DNA of 64,000 nucleotides from Treponema sp. (GCA_016286535.1 JAEESZ010000010.1:24551-88550); one strand, 5' to 3'. Counted from the first letter of the stretch, positions 41,766-51,916 are shown. Numbers and translations: made by a program. The notes: generated by a model not told the origin, from the letters alone.

Positions 41766-44618
41766 TTAGATTCTGTAGCTTTCCGGAGCGCCGAGATAAG
41801 ACACCGGCATAGCCTTATTTGCTTCGTGAATCACAATTTTTTCAAGAACAATATTTGGAGTTACAGGTATGAGTCTTAATGTATTAAGGCCTGCCCTGCA
41901 GGAAGCAAAAACAGTAGCAATTCTGATATTGTTTGTAATATCATTTCCCCAAGGCTGCTGGTTATCTCCAACAGCAAAAGTCTTAGGATCTACAAGGTCC
42001 TTTAAGATTCTTTCTCCATTTATTTCGAGCACAAACTCTTCTTTGTTATCTTTATAAGCCGGATTTGAAGGATTCATATAAAAATCAAAGGCCATAAGCC
42101 CGTCAGTTTTTTCTGCAAAGTCCTTATCGAGGGCAAATAAATATTCAACATAAGGAGAAGCTTCATTTCCTGCTTCAAAAGCAGCAGTAACATTACTTGC
42201 CTTTACAGCACCAAGAGTTTTTCCATAATCTTCCAGCAGATCAAAGCCTTCTGAAGAAGAATAATGAGGGGCTTCAATACTGATGTAATCTTCTGTCTGA
42301 ACAAAAGTTCCCTTCGGATAATTAGAATCAGGAAGATCTGCATCAATATGAACATTAACCAGCATACGGCCGCCGTGTCCGTCGTTAGAAGAGATTTTTA
42401 ACAGAGCCTTTTTATCTTCTGAAGAATTTAACTTCTGGCGGTTAATCTTTAAAAGAATTGTATTTAAGCCTGTTTCAGAACCAAGCCCTTCTTCATCATG
42501 TACAATTTCAAAAGTAAGCCAGCTGCAGTCAAGGTCTGTCTGAACCTCAAGTCCGCCCTCATTACAGGCGGCAACCTTTACCCTTGCTTCGGAAACAGAA
42601 GGATTTCTAAAGGCGGTAAGAGTCAAATCTCTTGGAGTCCAGTCCTGTCCTGTTGTATAGAAAGACTGTCCTTCTACCCAGACTGCCATTCTCTTTTTTC
42701 TGGTTGCTTCAACATACATATAAACAGGATAGTGATTATTAGCCTCGCACCAGCTTCTAAAGCCAAAATGTTCAGACCATCCCATTGCATGGAATTTTCC
42801 GCCTGCAACCTGGTCACAATCTTCTACAATCTTTTTATCATACTTATAGCATTCGCGGACTTTATCTGCATAGACATTTGCAACCAGTGCATTTCTTTCT
42901 GCATAGAACTTATTTTTACCGCTGTAAAGCTGCATTCTAAGCACATTCAGGTTTCCGCATACAGGAAGATAGAGCTGACTGTAAAAGCCTGCCATCTGAT
43001 TTTCCGGTACAGCTTTTAAGAGTTTTTCTGTTCTTGCTATAAGACTGTTTGCCTTTTCAAGCATAATTTTTCCTTCGCAGAAATTTTCAGGATGATAAGT
43101 TTCAGGTCCTATACATTCTGTACGGCGCATATTTGCAATCTTACATGCCTTAAAAAGAATATCAGCAGCTTCGCTTCTATCTTCCTTAGAGAGGTAAGAG
43201 AACTGTCTTTCTGCCCAGTTCTGAGTGTATTCAAGGGTTGAAAAGCCCTTTCTGCTGTATTTTTCGTAATCGTAGGCCAGATCTAAGAAATAAGAAAGAG
43301 GATATTCGTTTGTAAGGATATCTCCCACATTTACAATCCATAAATCGCGGATGCCGAATTCATAAGCGGCAGTCATCTGTTCCTTTACCTTTGGAAGATA
43401 TGAGGTATTAAACCATTCATAACTGTAAGGCCAGCCGTGGTAATCAAAGTGATAGTACATTCCGTAGCCGCCCTTATGAGAACGCATTTTTTCTGTAGGA
43501 ACTGTACGAAGATTTCCGTGATTATCATCACAAAGCATAAGGGTTACGCCGTCAAGTTCAGGGTCATCCATAAGGCCTTTTGTATGCTTGTCGCCATAGA
43601 AATATGGTTCAACTTCCTTATAAAGGGCCAGCATGCGGGGAACTTCCTGCAGATTCTGATTTACATTCTCGCGAATCAGGCGGTTCTGAGTTTTCAAAAC
43701 ATCACGAAGAAGATTGATATTGTCTGCCAGAGTTGCATTCTGCATAATTGCAGTATCTGCTTCTCCTCTCATTCCGACAGTGATTACATTTTCAAATTTT
43801 CCGTTTCGCTTAAGACCGTCTTCCCAGAATTTTGTAATACCCTTTTCGTTTGAGCGGAAATTCCAGACATCTCCATAAATAGAATCCTTACCCCGAAGGT
43901 AACGGTATTCTTCACCTGCCCTGCAGCAAGGCTCGTGATGACTTGCACCCATTACAACGCCAAGTTCATCTGCAAGTTCAGCATTTGCAAGGCCGGGACC
44001 GTCATCGCTAAAACGGGAAGCCCACATTGCAGGCCAGAGGTAATTTCCCTTTAAGCGTAAAAGCAGTTCAAAAACATGCTCGTACATTTTTGCATTAAAG
44101 CCGCCAAAGTTGTGATTTGTAAAATTACCGTAGGCAGGCCATTCATCATTTATAAAGAAACCCCTGAAACGAACTGAAGGTTCGCGGCTAATAAAGGTTT
44201 CTTCCCCGAGGTCGACGCTGTCGCGGTGAAAAGGCAGAATGCCAGCCCAGTCAACAAGAGGAGAAACTCCCATAAGGTCAGAAAGATGGAAAAGACCGTA
44301 GATTGTACCTCTTTTGTCGCTTCCAAGAATTATGATTTTGTCTTCTTTTACTGCAAAAATATAAGCTTCTCTTTTATTTTCTATCCTTGAAAGTTCTTCT
44401 TCTGAAAAATTGCTGCATAAGTTTTCTGCAAGAGAAGATTTTTTGAGGGTTGCAAATATAATACTGCCCTTCTTAAGATTTTCAAAATCAGAGCTTAAAG
44501 GTGGTAAAAAATCCGTAACTCTTTCAACATCAAGACAAACCTTTCCGGCAATCTTTTTTACACCGGAAAATTCATCTTCGGCACAAACAAATGTATTTTT
44601 CCCATCAATTTTAAACAT
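41766..44618 (-). CDS. glycoside hydrolase family 115 (xylan alpha-glucuronidase)
   Basis: 950 aa, full length for GH115. Diagnostic parts: GTIYGLFHLSDLMGVSPLVDWA, REPSVRFRGFFINDEWP, LKGNYLWPAMWASRF, VVMGASHHEPCCRAG, ITVGMRGEADTAI and LCDDNHGNLRT. The C-terminal beta domains bind carbohydrate (WSEHFGFRSWCEANNHYPVYMY region and later strands). It removes 4-O-methylglucuronic acid side chains from xylan. There is no signal peptide, so it acts on imported oligosaccharides. It is transcribed alone between a terminator on each side. Confidence 0.93.
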   Translation of the reverse strand: MFKIDGKNTFVCAEDEFSGVKKIAGKVCLDVERVTDFLPPLSSDFENLKKGSIIFATLKKSSLAENLCSNFSEEELSRIENKREAYIFAVKEDKIIILGSDKRGTIYGLFHLSDLMGVSPLVDWAGILPFHRDSVDLGEETFISREPSVRFRGFFINDEWPAYGNFTNHNFGGFNAKMYEHVFELLLRLKGNYLWPAMWASRFSDDGPGLANAELADELGVVMGASHHEPCCRAGEEYRYLRGKDSIYGDVWNFRSNEKGITKFWEDGLKRNGKFENVITVGMRGEADTAIMQNATLADNINLLRDVLKTQNRLIRENVNQNLQEVPRMLALYKEVEPYFYGDKHTKGLMDDPELDGVTLMLCDDNHGNLRTVPTEKMRSHKGGYGMYYHFDYHGWPYSYEWFNTSYLPKVKEQMTAAYEFGIRDLWIVNVGDILTNEYPLSYFLDLAYDYEKYSRKGFSTLEYTQNWAERQFSYLSKEDRSEAADILFKACKIANMRRTECIGPETYHPENFCEGKIMLEKANSLIARTEKLLKAVPENQMAGFYSQLYLPVCGNLNVLRMQLYSGKNKFYAERNALVANVYADKVRECYKYDKKIVEDCDQVAGGKFHAMGWSEHFGFRSWCEANNHYPVYMYVEATRKKRMAVWVEGQSFYTTGQDWTPRDLTLTAFRNPSVSEARVKVAACNEGGLEVQTDLDCSWLTFEIVHDEEGLGSETGLNTILLKINRQKLNSSEDKKALLKISSNDGHGGRMLVNVHIDADLPDSNYPKGTFVQTEDYISIEAPHYSSSEGFDLLEDYGKTLGAVKASNVTAAFEAGNEASPYVEYLFALDKDFAEKTDGLMAFDFYMNPSNPAYKDNKEEFVLEINGERILKDLVDPKTFAVGDNQQPWGNDITNNIRIATVFASCRAGLNTLRLIPVTPNIVLEKIVIHEANKAMPVSYLGAPESYRI

Positions 44619-44687
44619 AAATACCTCTTATTTTTAAAGAATAGCACACAATACCAATCAATTCTATAAAGTAAAATACTTATGACA

Positions 44688-44723
44688 TAAAAAAAACCGG
44701 ACCTGGAATAACCAGAATCCGGT
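44688..44723 (-). terminator. intrinsic terminator after phosphofructokinase
   Basis: Minus strand: ACCGGA/TCCGGT arms (44723-44718 and 44701-44696) with an inner CTGG/CCAG extension, followed by seven or more T (44695-44688). Confidence 0.8.
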
Positions 44724-44760
44724 CTTAAGCTTAATGCTTTATGTCTGCAGCAGATAAGGC

Positions 44761-46167
44761 TTACTTAGCCTTTTTCTGCTCGCTTGGTTTAGATTTTGCA
44801 CCGGCAACGGCAGCAGCCATTTTTGCATGAGCCTTTTCAATATCATTTACCATAAGAATTGGCTGACCTGTAGCATCAAGACAGTCACGCCATAATGAAC
44901 CTTCTGGATCTACGGCATTTCTGTGAGCGGTAACAGCCTTAATTGGAATATGAACAAATTTGTCATGAACAAGACCAATTACACACTTTGTTTTTCCTGC
45001 CATTGCAGCATGAACGGCATTGTTTCCAAGACGTTCACAGTAAATAGAATCTGCAGCAGTTGTAACAGAAGCACGAACCTGGTAAGAAGGATCGATATAT
45101 TTAAGGTTGATTTCGATATTCTTTGCCTTAAAGTATTTTTCAATTTCCTGTTTTAAGAAAAGACCGATGTCTGCAAGTTTTTTGTTTCCAGAAGCGTCTG
45201 TTGCATTTGTAGAAGTAAGTAAATCCTGTCCAGCACCTTCAGAAACAACGATTACAGCATGTCCGCGTTTTGCAAGACGGCGTTCAAGGCAGGCAAGGAA
45301 TCCGTTTTCGCCTTCCATTTCAAATGGAACTTCAGGAATTAAACAGAAGTTTGTTTCGTGAGAAGAAAGAGCTGCACCAGTTGCAATAAAGCCTGCTTCA
45401 CGTCCCATTAATTTTACAAGACCAATACCATTAATCTGGCTTGCAGCTTCCATGTGAACGGCAGCAACAGCTTCTTTAGCACGCTGAACGGCAGTTTCGT
45501 AACCGAAAGAACGGTCAATGAACAAAAGGTCATTATCTACAGTTTTTGGAACACCAACTACAGCACACTTAATTCCACGTTTTTCTACTTCGCAGGCAAT
45601 ATCATAAGAACCGCGCTGAGTTCCGTCACCACCAATAATGAAAAGCATATTGATTCCGTCTCTTTCGAGGCAGTCTACAATTTCTGAAACTCTCTGTCCG
45701 CCACCGCGGCTTGTTCCAAGATAAGTTCCACCAATCTTGTGGATTTCGTCAATTAAATAGCGGTCTAATTCAATTGGTTCATAGCCTTCTTCTGCAAAGA
45801 ATCCATGATATCCATACTGATATCCTTTAATAGTTTTTACACCATAACGGGTATTCAAACAGCGGACAATGGCACGGATTACATCATTCAAGCCAGGACA
45901 CAAACCACCGCAGGTACAGATACCGGCTTTAGCATGAGTTGGGTCAAAGTAGATCTTCTCTCTAGGACCGGCTTTCTGCATTAAATTAGAAGAGTCTAAA
46001 ACAATAGGCTTATTAACATCATAAACATTTACTTCAGAAATAACATAAGAATCATCTCTTACATAATTTGCTGTATAATCACCATGAGCGGTTGAAAGTT
46101 TAATAGGGGACTGAATTGTACAAGGTCCCAGGGTTTCGATTGTAAAATCGTATTTTTCTTCAGCCAT
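44761..46167 (-). CDS. 6-phosphofructokinase (long, plant/protist-like clade)
   Basis: 468 aa from the ATG at 46167, which is 7 nt after GAGGTG; an in-frame TTG at 46179 overlaps that site. Motifs: [74 protein letters not shown] and [10 protein letters not shown]. It phosphorylates fructose-6-phosphate. The residue after GGD is Gly (GGDG), which in this superfamily favours ATP, while PPi enzymes usually have GGDD. The cosubstrate should be tested. A hairpin AAGGCT/AGCCTT spans the stop codon. Confidence 0.88.
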   Translation of the reverse strand: MAEEKYDFTIETLGPCTIQSPIKLSTAHGDYTANYVRDDSYVISEVNVYDVNKPIVLDSSNLMQKAGPREKIYFDPTHAKAGICTCGGLCPGLNDVIRAIVRCLNTRYGVKTIKGYQYGYHGFFAEEGYEPIELDRYLIDEIHKIGGTYLGTSRGGGQRVSEIVDCLERDGINMLFIIGGDGTQRGSYDIACEVEKRGIKCAVVGVPKTVDNDLLFIDRSFGYETAVQRAKEAVAAVHMEAASQINGIGLVKLMGREAGFIATGAALSSHETNFCLIPEVPFEMEGENGFLACLERRLAKRGHAVIVVSEGAGQDLLTSTNATDASGNKKLADIGLFLKQEIEKYFKAKNIEINLKYIDPSYQVRASVTTAADSIYCERLGNNAVHAAMAGKTKCVIGLVHDKFVHIPIKAVTAHRNAVDPEGSLWRDCLDATGQPILMVNDIEKAHAKMAAAVAGAKSKPSEQKKAK

Positions 46168-46218
46168 AATACACCTCAAAAAAAAGTTAATTTACAATAT
46201 AACGAAAACGTTTTTTTT

Positions 46219-46270
46219 TCAATATAAAAGCTACTCTGCCGGGACTCAATATAAAAGGTACTCTGCCAGG
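46219..46270 (-). repeat. tandem duplication of the AEC permease gene 3' end
   Basis: Two 25-nt copies with a 27-nt period: 46246-46270, which is the end of the permease gene with its TGA, and 46219-46243, just after it. They differ at two positions, one of which turns the Tyr codon TAC into TAG. Both copies end in CTTTTATATTGA on the minus strand and lie in the same frame. Confidence 0.75.
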
Positions 46271-47202
46271 GCGACAAAAGCCGGAATAGTCAGCATACAG
46301 AATAAACTGGTAAGGGAAACTAAGAGGCTTGAATACTTTCCGTCCTTGTCAAAAAGAACCGCAAGACCGGGAACTGAAGTTGCAGTCGGACACATTGAAC
46401 AGATATAGAGTACAAACAAAATCATTCTTGAATCAAAGTGATTTTTTGTAAGGGAATATATTCCCCAGATAATAAGCAGGTTTACAAAAGCAATAAGAAC
46501 CAGGCGGACAAGAAGAACCTTTATAATTCCTGCAAGATATGATTTTTCAAACTTAAAGCCTGCAAAAAGCATACCAATAAGCAGCATGGCTGTACCGGTG
46601 TTCAAATCTGAAATCATGGAAAGAGGCTTTGCAATTATTTCCGGAAGAGTAAAAGGCAGGCAGAAAATCAGAATGCCCAGACAGACTGCAATAATGTTAG
46701 GATTTGTAAAAATCTTTTTAAGGTTTATGGAACCGCTCATAATATAAAGGCCGTAAGTCCATACAAAGACATTAAAAAGAATAAGATAGCCCATTAAAAA
46801 GAAAACTCCTTCATCACCAAAAACTCCGCGAATAAGGGGGATTCCAATAAAACCGCAGTTGGTAAAAATTATGGAAAGACGGTCTATACGCTTATAATCA
46901 TTTGCAAGTTCAATTTCTTCTCCTTCGCCTTTTTTAAAAAGAGAAAAGCAGACTGCTATTAAAATCATTATAAGATGGAATAAAAGCCCAATTAGAATTG
47001 CAAAGCCAAGAGACTTTAACTTTTCGCTCTGAAACTCAATATTAAAGGAATTTACAACCAGACAGGGATTTATAAAATAAAGCAGGAGTTTGCTTAAAAA
47101 TTTCTGCTCACCATCTGTTACCTTAAAGACCTTTGCAAAAATAAAGCCACAGACTCCGATTAAGAACATTGTAGAAAGCTGTTTTAAAACTAAAAGATAC
47201 AT
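46246..47202 (-). CDS. AEC-family (auxin-efflux-carrier-like) permease
   Basis: 318 aa from the ATG at 47202, which has GAGG just upstream; the 12-residue extension to 47238 lacks a site. About ten membrane segments occur in two halves joined by a charged loop (FKKGEGEEIELANDYKRIDRLS). The motifs NCGFIGIPLIRGVFGDEGVFF and CPTATSVPGLAVLFDKDGKYSSLL are typical. Members export or import small organic acids. The gene ends LAEYLLY, and this end is duplicated downstream. Confidence 0.88.
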   Translation of the reverse strand: MYLLVLKQLSTMFLIGVCGFIFAKVFKVTDGEQKFLSKLLLYFINPCLVVNSFNIEFQSEKLKSLGFAILIGLLFHLIMILIAVCFSLFKKGEGEEIELANDYKRIDRLSIIFTNCGFIGIPLIRGVFGDEGVFFLMGYLILFNVFVWTYGLYIMSGSINLKKIFTNPNIIAVCLGILIFCLPFTLPEIIAKPLSMISDLNTGTAMLLIGMLFAGFKFEKSYLAGIIKVLLVRLVLIAFVNLLIIWGIYSLTKNHFDSRMILFVLYICSMCPTATSVPGLAVLFDKDGKYSSLLVSLTSLFCMLTIPAFVALAEYLLY

Positions 47203-47268
47203 ATTTTCCTCATTAAAAATCAGTCTATACAATAACAAAAAAGAGAGATTATTACAAAAGAATTTTAC

Positions 47269-47296
47269 AGGCCGGCCAAGATTATCCTCCCGGCCT
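47269..47296. other. 7-bp GC-rich dyad in the divergent AEC/tRNA intergenic region
   Basis: AGGCCGG (47269-47275) and CCGGCCT (47290-47296) flank a 14-nt loop just upstream of the tRNA promoter. It may be a structural or protein-binding site; no T-run follows directly. Confidence 0.35.
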
Positions 47297-47298
47297 AC

Positions 47299-47325
47299 TT
47301 GAAAAAAAATCTAAAAATGTATAAT
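47299..47325 (+). promoter_or_regulatory. promoter for tRNA-Leu
   Basis: -35 TTGAAA (47299-47304), 15-nt spacer, -10 TATAAT (47320-47325), about 12 nt before the mature tRNA. Confidence 0.55.
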
Positions 47326-47336
47326 ATAAAAATCAC

Positions 47337-47422
47337 GCCGGGATGGCGGAATTGGTAGACGCCCAGGACTTAAAATCCTGTGTCGAGCGATCGACGTGCC
47401 AGTTCGATTCTGGTTCCCGGCA
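47337..47422 (+). tRNA. tRNA-Leu (anticodon TAA)
   Basis: 86 nt. The acceptor arms GCCGGGA and TCCCGGC pair perfectly, with discriminator A. The anticodon stem CAGGA/TCCTG holds the loop CTTAAAA, so the anticodon is TAA, reading UUA. A long variable arm (about TGTCGAGCGATCGACG) marks a class II tRNA, and the T loop is TTCGATT. CCA is not encoded. A terminator follows 3 nt later. Confidence 0.97.
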
Positions 47423-47424
47423 TG

Positions 47425-47454
47425 AGCCTCCTTTTCTAAGGAGGCTTTTTTTTT
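47425..47454 (+). terminator. intrinsic terminator of tRNA-Leu
   Basis: AGCCTCCTT (47425-47433) pairs with AAGGAGGCT (47438-47446) around a TTCT loop, followed by eight T. Confidence 0.9.
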
Positions 47455-47482
47455 GAAAAAAGTTTTCAAGGTGAGGTGAGCC

Positions 47483-49018
47483 ATGGTCTTTCATTCCTAT
47501 TCAAACAAATGTGTTTTTAATTCCATCGAAGATATAAAGAATAAACATGTAACAATTATGGGCCTGGGCCTGAACGGGGGTGGAGAAGCTGCCGTACGTT
47601 TCTTCCTTCAAAAGGGAGCCTACGTTCTGGTAACAGACATGAAAACCGAAGAACAGTTAAAACCTACAATTGACCGCCTTGCCGCAGATCCTTCTTTAGA
47701 CTGCAGCAGACTTACCTACCGACTTGGCGAACACCGCCTGGAAGATTTTTCTTCGGCTGACTGTGTAATAAAAAATCCCGGCGTAAAATATGAAGGCAAT
47801 AAATATCTGGCTGCAGCAAAATCTATAGAAAGTGATTTGTCTATATTTTTAAGATTTACTGACTGCCCTGTAATTGCCGTAACCGGTAGTAAGGGAAAAT
47901 CTTCTACCGTAAGTGCAATTTATTACGGTTTAAAAAGTGCCGGCTACCAGACTTTTCTTGGCGGAAACATTACAGTAAGTCCCCTGACTTTTTTTGACCA
48001 GGTTAACAGCGACACTCCTGTCATCATAGAATTTTCTTCCTGGCAGCTTTCTGACTTACGTGGACGGGGAATCTTAAAACCTTACATTTCCATCATCACA
48101 AAAATTGTTCCGGACCATCAGAACTGGTATGGAAATATGGAAGACTACGTTGCCGACAAACGCCTCATTTACAAAAATCAGGATAAGGGTACTTATTCCA
48201 TTTTTGATTTTGACCCTGACGAAAAAGGCACCGAACCAGATAAAGCCCTTCACTCAGAAAATTCCTGGGGAGATTTATTTGCTTCAGAATCTAAAGCAAC
48301 AGTTTTACGCTATTCAAAAAAAGAACTGCCTGCTAAAGTTTACGGAGTTTTCCAGTCTGTAAATAAAAAGGGTGAATGGGAAGGCAAGGTCATCCTTCCA
48401 AGAATGGAAAAAGCCGAGACAATTTTAAAAGAACTTTCGGTACCGGGCGAACATATGAAAACAAATGTTTTAAATGCAGCCCTGGTTATGTATCTTATGG
48501 GAATTCCTGCAGAAAAAATTATGAGCATCTGCAAAAGCTGGCCTGGAATTGACCACCGCCTTCAGTTCTTCCACCAGTGGAAAAATCAGAAGGGCTGCCA
48601 GATTAAGTTTTACAATGATTCCTGTGCAACCGTTCCTGAAGCGGCCGCAGCAGCAAGTCAGGCCTTTGGGAAATCTGTAATTTTTATGACAGGCGGAACA
48701 GACAAGGGACTTGAACTGAATCCTTTAATTGATGTGCTGACTGGAAAAAATCAGGGGATTCCTGTAAAGGCCCTTTACCTTCTGGAAGGCAGCGCAACAG
48801 AAAAACTTTTACCTCACTTAGATAAAAATCAGATTCCATATTACGGACCATACCCAAGCCTTGAGAGTCTTTTTGCAGACGCAAGAAAAAATCTTGAAGA
48901 ACTTGACGGTAAGGAAGAAGTATTTGTATTCAGCCCCGGAGCAACCTCTTTTGGTATGTTTACCAACGAGTTTGACAGGGGAAACAAATATATGGAAGAA
49001 GTAAAAAGAGTTTTTTAA
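47483..49018 (+). CDS. murD: UDP-N-acetylmuramoylalanine--D-glutamate ligase
   Basis: 511 aa. The N-terminal Rossmann part has HVTIMGLGLNGGGEAAVRFF, then the ATP loop AVTGSKGKSSTVSAI, the SSWQLSDLRG substrate motif and PDHQNWYGNMEDYVADK. The C-terminal domain contains FYNDSCATVPEAAAAA and TGGTDKGLEL. It adds D-glutamate to UDP-MurNAc-L-Ala in peptidoglycan synthesis. It is slightly longer than typical (~450 aa). The start has GGTGAGG upstream, 28 nt after the tRNA terminator. Confidence 0.94.
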   Translation: MVFHSYSNKCVFNSIEDIKNKHVTIMGLGLNGGGEAAVRFFLQKGAYVLVTDMKTEEQLKPTIDRLAADPSLDCSRLTYRLGEHRLEDFSSADCVIKNPGVKYEGNKYLAAAKSIESDLSIFLRFTDCPVIAVTGSKGKSSTVSAIYYGLKSAGYQTFLGGNITVSPLTFFDQVNSDTPVIIEFSSWQLSDLRGRGILKPYISIITKIVPDHQNWYGNMEDYVADKRLIYKNQDKGTYSIFDFDPDEKGTEPDKALHSENSWGDLFASESKATVLRYSKKELPAKVYGVFQSVNKKGEWEGKVILPRMEKAETILKELSVPGEHMKTNVLNAALVMYLMGIPAEKIMSICKSWPGIDHRLQFFHQWKNQKGCQIKFYNDSCATVPEAAAAASQAFGKSVIFMTGGTDKGLELNPLIDVLTGKNQGIPVKALYLLEGSATEKLLPHLDKNQIPYYGPYPSLESLFADARKNLEELDGKEEVFVFSPGATSFGMFTNEFDRGNKYMEEVKRVF

Positions 49019-49057
49019 AGGAAGCTGCTCCAGGCAGAAAAAATCCCGGTGCAGGTC

Positions 49058-50743
49058 TTAAAGCTTAAAATTCAGGGCACTTACAAGGGCCGCAACTCCG
49101 GCGCGCCCAACGTTAGAGCTTCGTCCAACGCCCCAGGCTTCAATTCCATCTTCCTTTATGATATGAATGTAAGCCATAGCCTTACTGTTTACCCCTTCGC
49201 CAATAGAATGTTCATGGAAAGAAAGAACCTTAAAGGCAGGTGCAGGAGTATTTTTTAAGGCATCTACGAAAGCATCCAGAGGACCGTTACCGCTACCGGT
49301 AATGGCAATAGTTTCCCCTTCCCACTTGATAGTCGCCATGGCAGTAACCTGCTCTTCTTCATTTGTGCCGCGAGCCCCTTCAATATGACGTTCTGTTAAA
49401 TCCAGAACAGTAAGAGGATAGTGAGTATTCAGCCAGGTATTTTCAAAAACCTCATATACTTCTTTTGCAGAAATTTCCCTCTGCTTTGTATCTGTAATGT
49501 TTTTGATGAGGGCACCAAAAAGAGACTGCATTGCTTTTGGAATGGCAATGCCATATTCTTTTTCCAGAACAAAGGCTGCCCCGCCCTTTCCAGACTGGGA
49601 ATTAATTCTGATGATTCCTTCGTATTCACGGCCAATATCATGAGGATCGATTGTAAGGTAAGGAACATCCCATAAGGCATTTTCACCCATTTTTGTACGG
49701 CAGGCCAGTGCCTTACGAATTGCATCCTGATGAGAACCCGAAAAGGCGGTAAAGACAAGCTCGCCTGCGTAAGGGGTTCTTGGTCCAATTTCCATACCGG
49801 TAAGACGGCTGTAAATTGATGCAATTTTAGGGATATCAGAAAAATCAAGGCCGGGATCAATGCCCTGGCTGTACATATTTAAGGCAACATTAACAATATC
49901 AAGATTTCCGGTGCGCTCGCCGTTTCCAAAAAGGCAGCCTTCCACGCGGTCAGCCCCCGCTAAAAGTCCAAGTTCACACTGTGCGGTCCCTTCCCCGCGG
50001 TCATTATGGTTATGCAAAGATATAATCAGCTTTTCGCGCCCAGGAATGTGCTGGCAAAAATACTCAATCTGGTCTGCAAACTGATTTGGCATGGCACACT
50101 CTACGGTGGTAGGCAGATTCAAAATCACCTTGTTTTCTTCTGTGGCACAGTCCCCCCACTCTTCTACAACTGCCTGACACACTTCAAGTGCATAATCAAT
50201 TTCTGTTGTAGAAAAACTTTCAGGAGAATACTCCAGCTGAACTTCTAAATCACCCTTCTGGTCAAGGCATTCTTTTATGCACTTAATTCCATCCACCGCA
50301 ATAGCTTTAATTTCTTCTTTAGATTTATTAAAGGTATACTTGCGCTGGGCAGGTGAGGTTGAATTATAAATGTGGAAAATTGCTTTTTTACAGCCCCTCA
50401 GAGCGTCAAAGGTTCTTTCAATTAAATGCCTGCGGGCCTGGCAGAGCACCTGTAATTTTACATCGTCCGGTACATGATTTTCTTCGATAAGGCGGCGCAA
50501 AAATGTATATTCAGTCCTTGAAGAGGCAGGAAAACCAACTTCAATTTCTTTAAAGCCAAGCTTTACGAGTAAATCAAAATATTCCAGCTTCTGCTCTACC
50601 CCCATAGGATTAACCAGGGCCTGATTCCCGTCACGCAAATCTACAGAGCACCAGAGAGGTGCCTTTGTTATGTGTTTTTCGGGCCAGGTCCTTTTAAAAG
50701 GAGGAAGATCTTCAAAAGCCTTATACTTTCCCTTTATTTGCAT
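49058..50743 (-). CDS. leuA: 2-isopropylmalate synthase (long type)
   Basis: 561 aa. DRE-TIM signature SVDLRDGNQALVNPMG with the metal-binding Asp, KEIEVGFPASSRTEY, the HNHNDRGEGTAQCELGLLAGADRVEGCLFGNGERTGN motif region and a C-terminal LeuA regulatory domain ending NVGRAGVAALVSALNF. It is of the LeuA class seen in actinobacteria and yeast rather than the E. coli type. It condenses 2-oxoisovalerate and acetyl-CoA for leucine. It overlaps argD by 10 nt in the same operon. Confidence 0.95.
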   Translation of the reverse strand: MQIKGKYKAFEDLPPFKRTWPEKHITKAPLWCSVDLRDGNQALVNPMGVEQKLEYFDLLVKLGFKEIEVGFPASSRTEYTFLRRLIEENHVPDDVKLQVLCQARRHLIERTFDALRGCKKAIFHIYNSTSPAQRKYTFNKSKEEIKAIAVDGIKCIKECLDQKGDLEVQLEYSPESFSTTEIDYALEVCQAVVEEWGDCATEENKVILNLPTTVECAMPNQFADQIEYFCQHIPGREKLIISLHNHNDRGEGTAQCELGLLAGADRVEGCLFGNGERTGNLDIVNVALNMYSQGIDPGLDFSDIPKIASIYSRLTGMEIGPRTPYAGELVFTAFSGSHQDAIRKALACRTKMGENALWDVPYLTIDPHDIGREYEGIIRINSQSGKGGAAFVLEKEYGIAIPKAMQSLFGALIKNITDTKQREISAKEVYEVFENTWLNTHYPLTVLDLTERHIEGARGTNEEEQVTAMATIKWEGETIAITGSGNGPLDAFVDALKNTPAPAFKVLSFHEHSIGEGVNSKAMAYIHIIKEDGIEAWGVGRSSNVGRAGVAALVSALNFKL

Positions 50744-51906
50744 AAAGATTCAAGAACCTCTTTATAGATTGCAAGACCTTCGTCAATTTCTTTGTCTGTA
50801 ATAACTAAAGGTGGAAGGAATCTTACTACATCTGAACCGGCAGTAGTTGTACAAAGTCCTTTTTCAAGACATTTTACTTCAATATCGTAAGGTTTAATTT
50901 CAGCTACAATCTGTGTTCCAATCATAAGTCCTTTTCCGCGGACATCTTTTACAATTGGTAAGTTCCAGCTTGAGATTTTTCCGCGGATATAGTCTCCGGC
51001 ATAGTTTACTCTGTCCAGGAAATCAGGATCTGAAACTGTATCAAGAACAACAAGACCTGCAGCACAGGCAAGAGGATTTCCTGCAAAGGTTGACTGATGG
51101 TCCCCTGCAACAAAAACATCCTTTGCTTTACCGCGGAAAAGACAGGCCCCCATTGGCACTCCGCCGGCAATTCCCTTTGCAAGAGTAACAACTTCAGGAT
51201 TAATTCCAAGCCAGTCAGAAGCAAGGAAAGTTCCGGTTCTTCCAACTCCGGTCTGAACTTCATCGCACATAACAATTGCCCCGGCCGCACGTGCAGCTTC
51301 TGCGGCTGCCTTTGCCCATTCCGGATTCAGCAGATTTACTCCGCCTTCCCCCTGAATACATTCTATAAATAAAGCCGCTGTTGTGTCATCGAAGGCGGTC
51401 TTTAAGCCTTCAAAATCATTTGCTTTAATTGTTTTAAAGCCTTCTGCATATGGAGCAAAGCATTCCGGATGGAATCTGTCCTGGCCTGTTGCAGTTAAAG
51501 TAGCAAGAGTTCTTCCATGGAAGGAAGATTCAAGAGTTACGATTGTTTTTCTTTTACTGCCGCCGTTAAGCTGACCATATTTTCTTGCAAGTTTGATTGC
51601 GGCTTCGTTTGCTTCTGCTCCGGAATTACCAAAATATGCACGCTCAAAACCTGTAATTCTTAAAAGATTTGAGGCAAAATCCAGACCTGTATCAGAAAAA
51701 TAATAATTTGAAATGTGGATTTGGTTCTTTGCCTGTTTTGCAATTGCCTTTACAAGAGGCTTGTAATTATGTCCCAGACAATTAACTCCAATTCCCGAAA
51801 TAAAATCAATATATTTACGTCCATTTATATCCCACATTGTGGCACTCTTACCTTTTACAAAGGTAAGATCAAAGCTTCCATAATTATTAACAACCAGTTT
51901 TTCCAT
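50734..51906 (-). CDS. argD: acetylornithine aminotransferase family (PLP)
   Basis: 390 aa. Class III aminotransferase motifs: DFISGIGVNCLGHN, YFGNSGAEANEAAIKLARKYG, SFHGRTLATL, CDEVQTGVGRTG and the PLP-lysine segment TLAKGIAGGVPMGA. Length and sequence fit ArgD, which makes N-acetylornithine in arginine synthesis. A related ornithine or other omega-aminotransferase role is possible. It overlaps leuA by 10 nt and follows the diguanylate cyclase gene by 10 nt. Confidence 0.88.
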   Translation of the reverse strand: MEKLVVNNYGSFDLTFVKGKSATMWDINGRKYIDFISGIGVNCLGHNYKPLVKAIAKQAKNQIHISNYYFSDTGLDFASNLLRITGFERAYFGNSGAEANEAAIKLARKYGQLNGGSKRKTIVTLESSFHGRTLATLTATGQDRFHPECFAPYAEGFKTIKANDFEGLKTAFDDTTAALFIECIQGEGGVNLLNPEWAKAAAEAARAAGAIVMCDEVQTGVGRTGTFLASDWLGINPEVVTLAKGIAGGVPMGACLFRGKAKDVFVAGDHQSTFAGNPLACAAGLVVLDTVSDPDFLDRVNYAGDYIRGKISSWNLPIVKDVRGKGLMIGTQIVAEIKPYDIEVKCLEKGLCTTTAGSDVVRFLPPLVITDKEIDEGLAIYKEVLESLCK

Positions 51907-51916
51907 TTTATACTCC

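Noticed and set aside
44761..46167. Calling the phosphofructokinase PPi-dependent
   Set aside because: The GGDG motif points to ATP, while PPi enzymes usually have GGDD; family-level evidence is not decisive, so the cosubstrate is left open.
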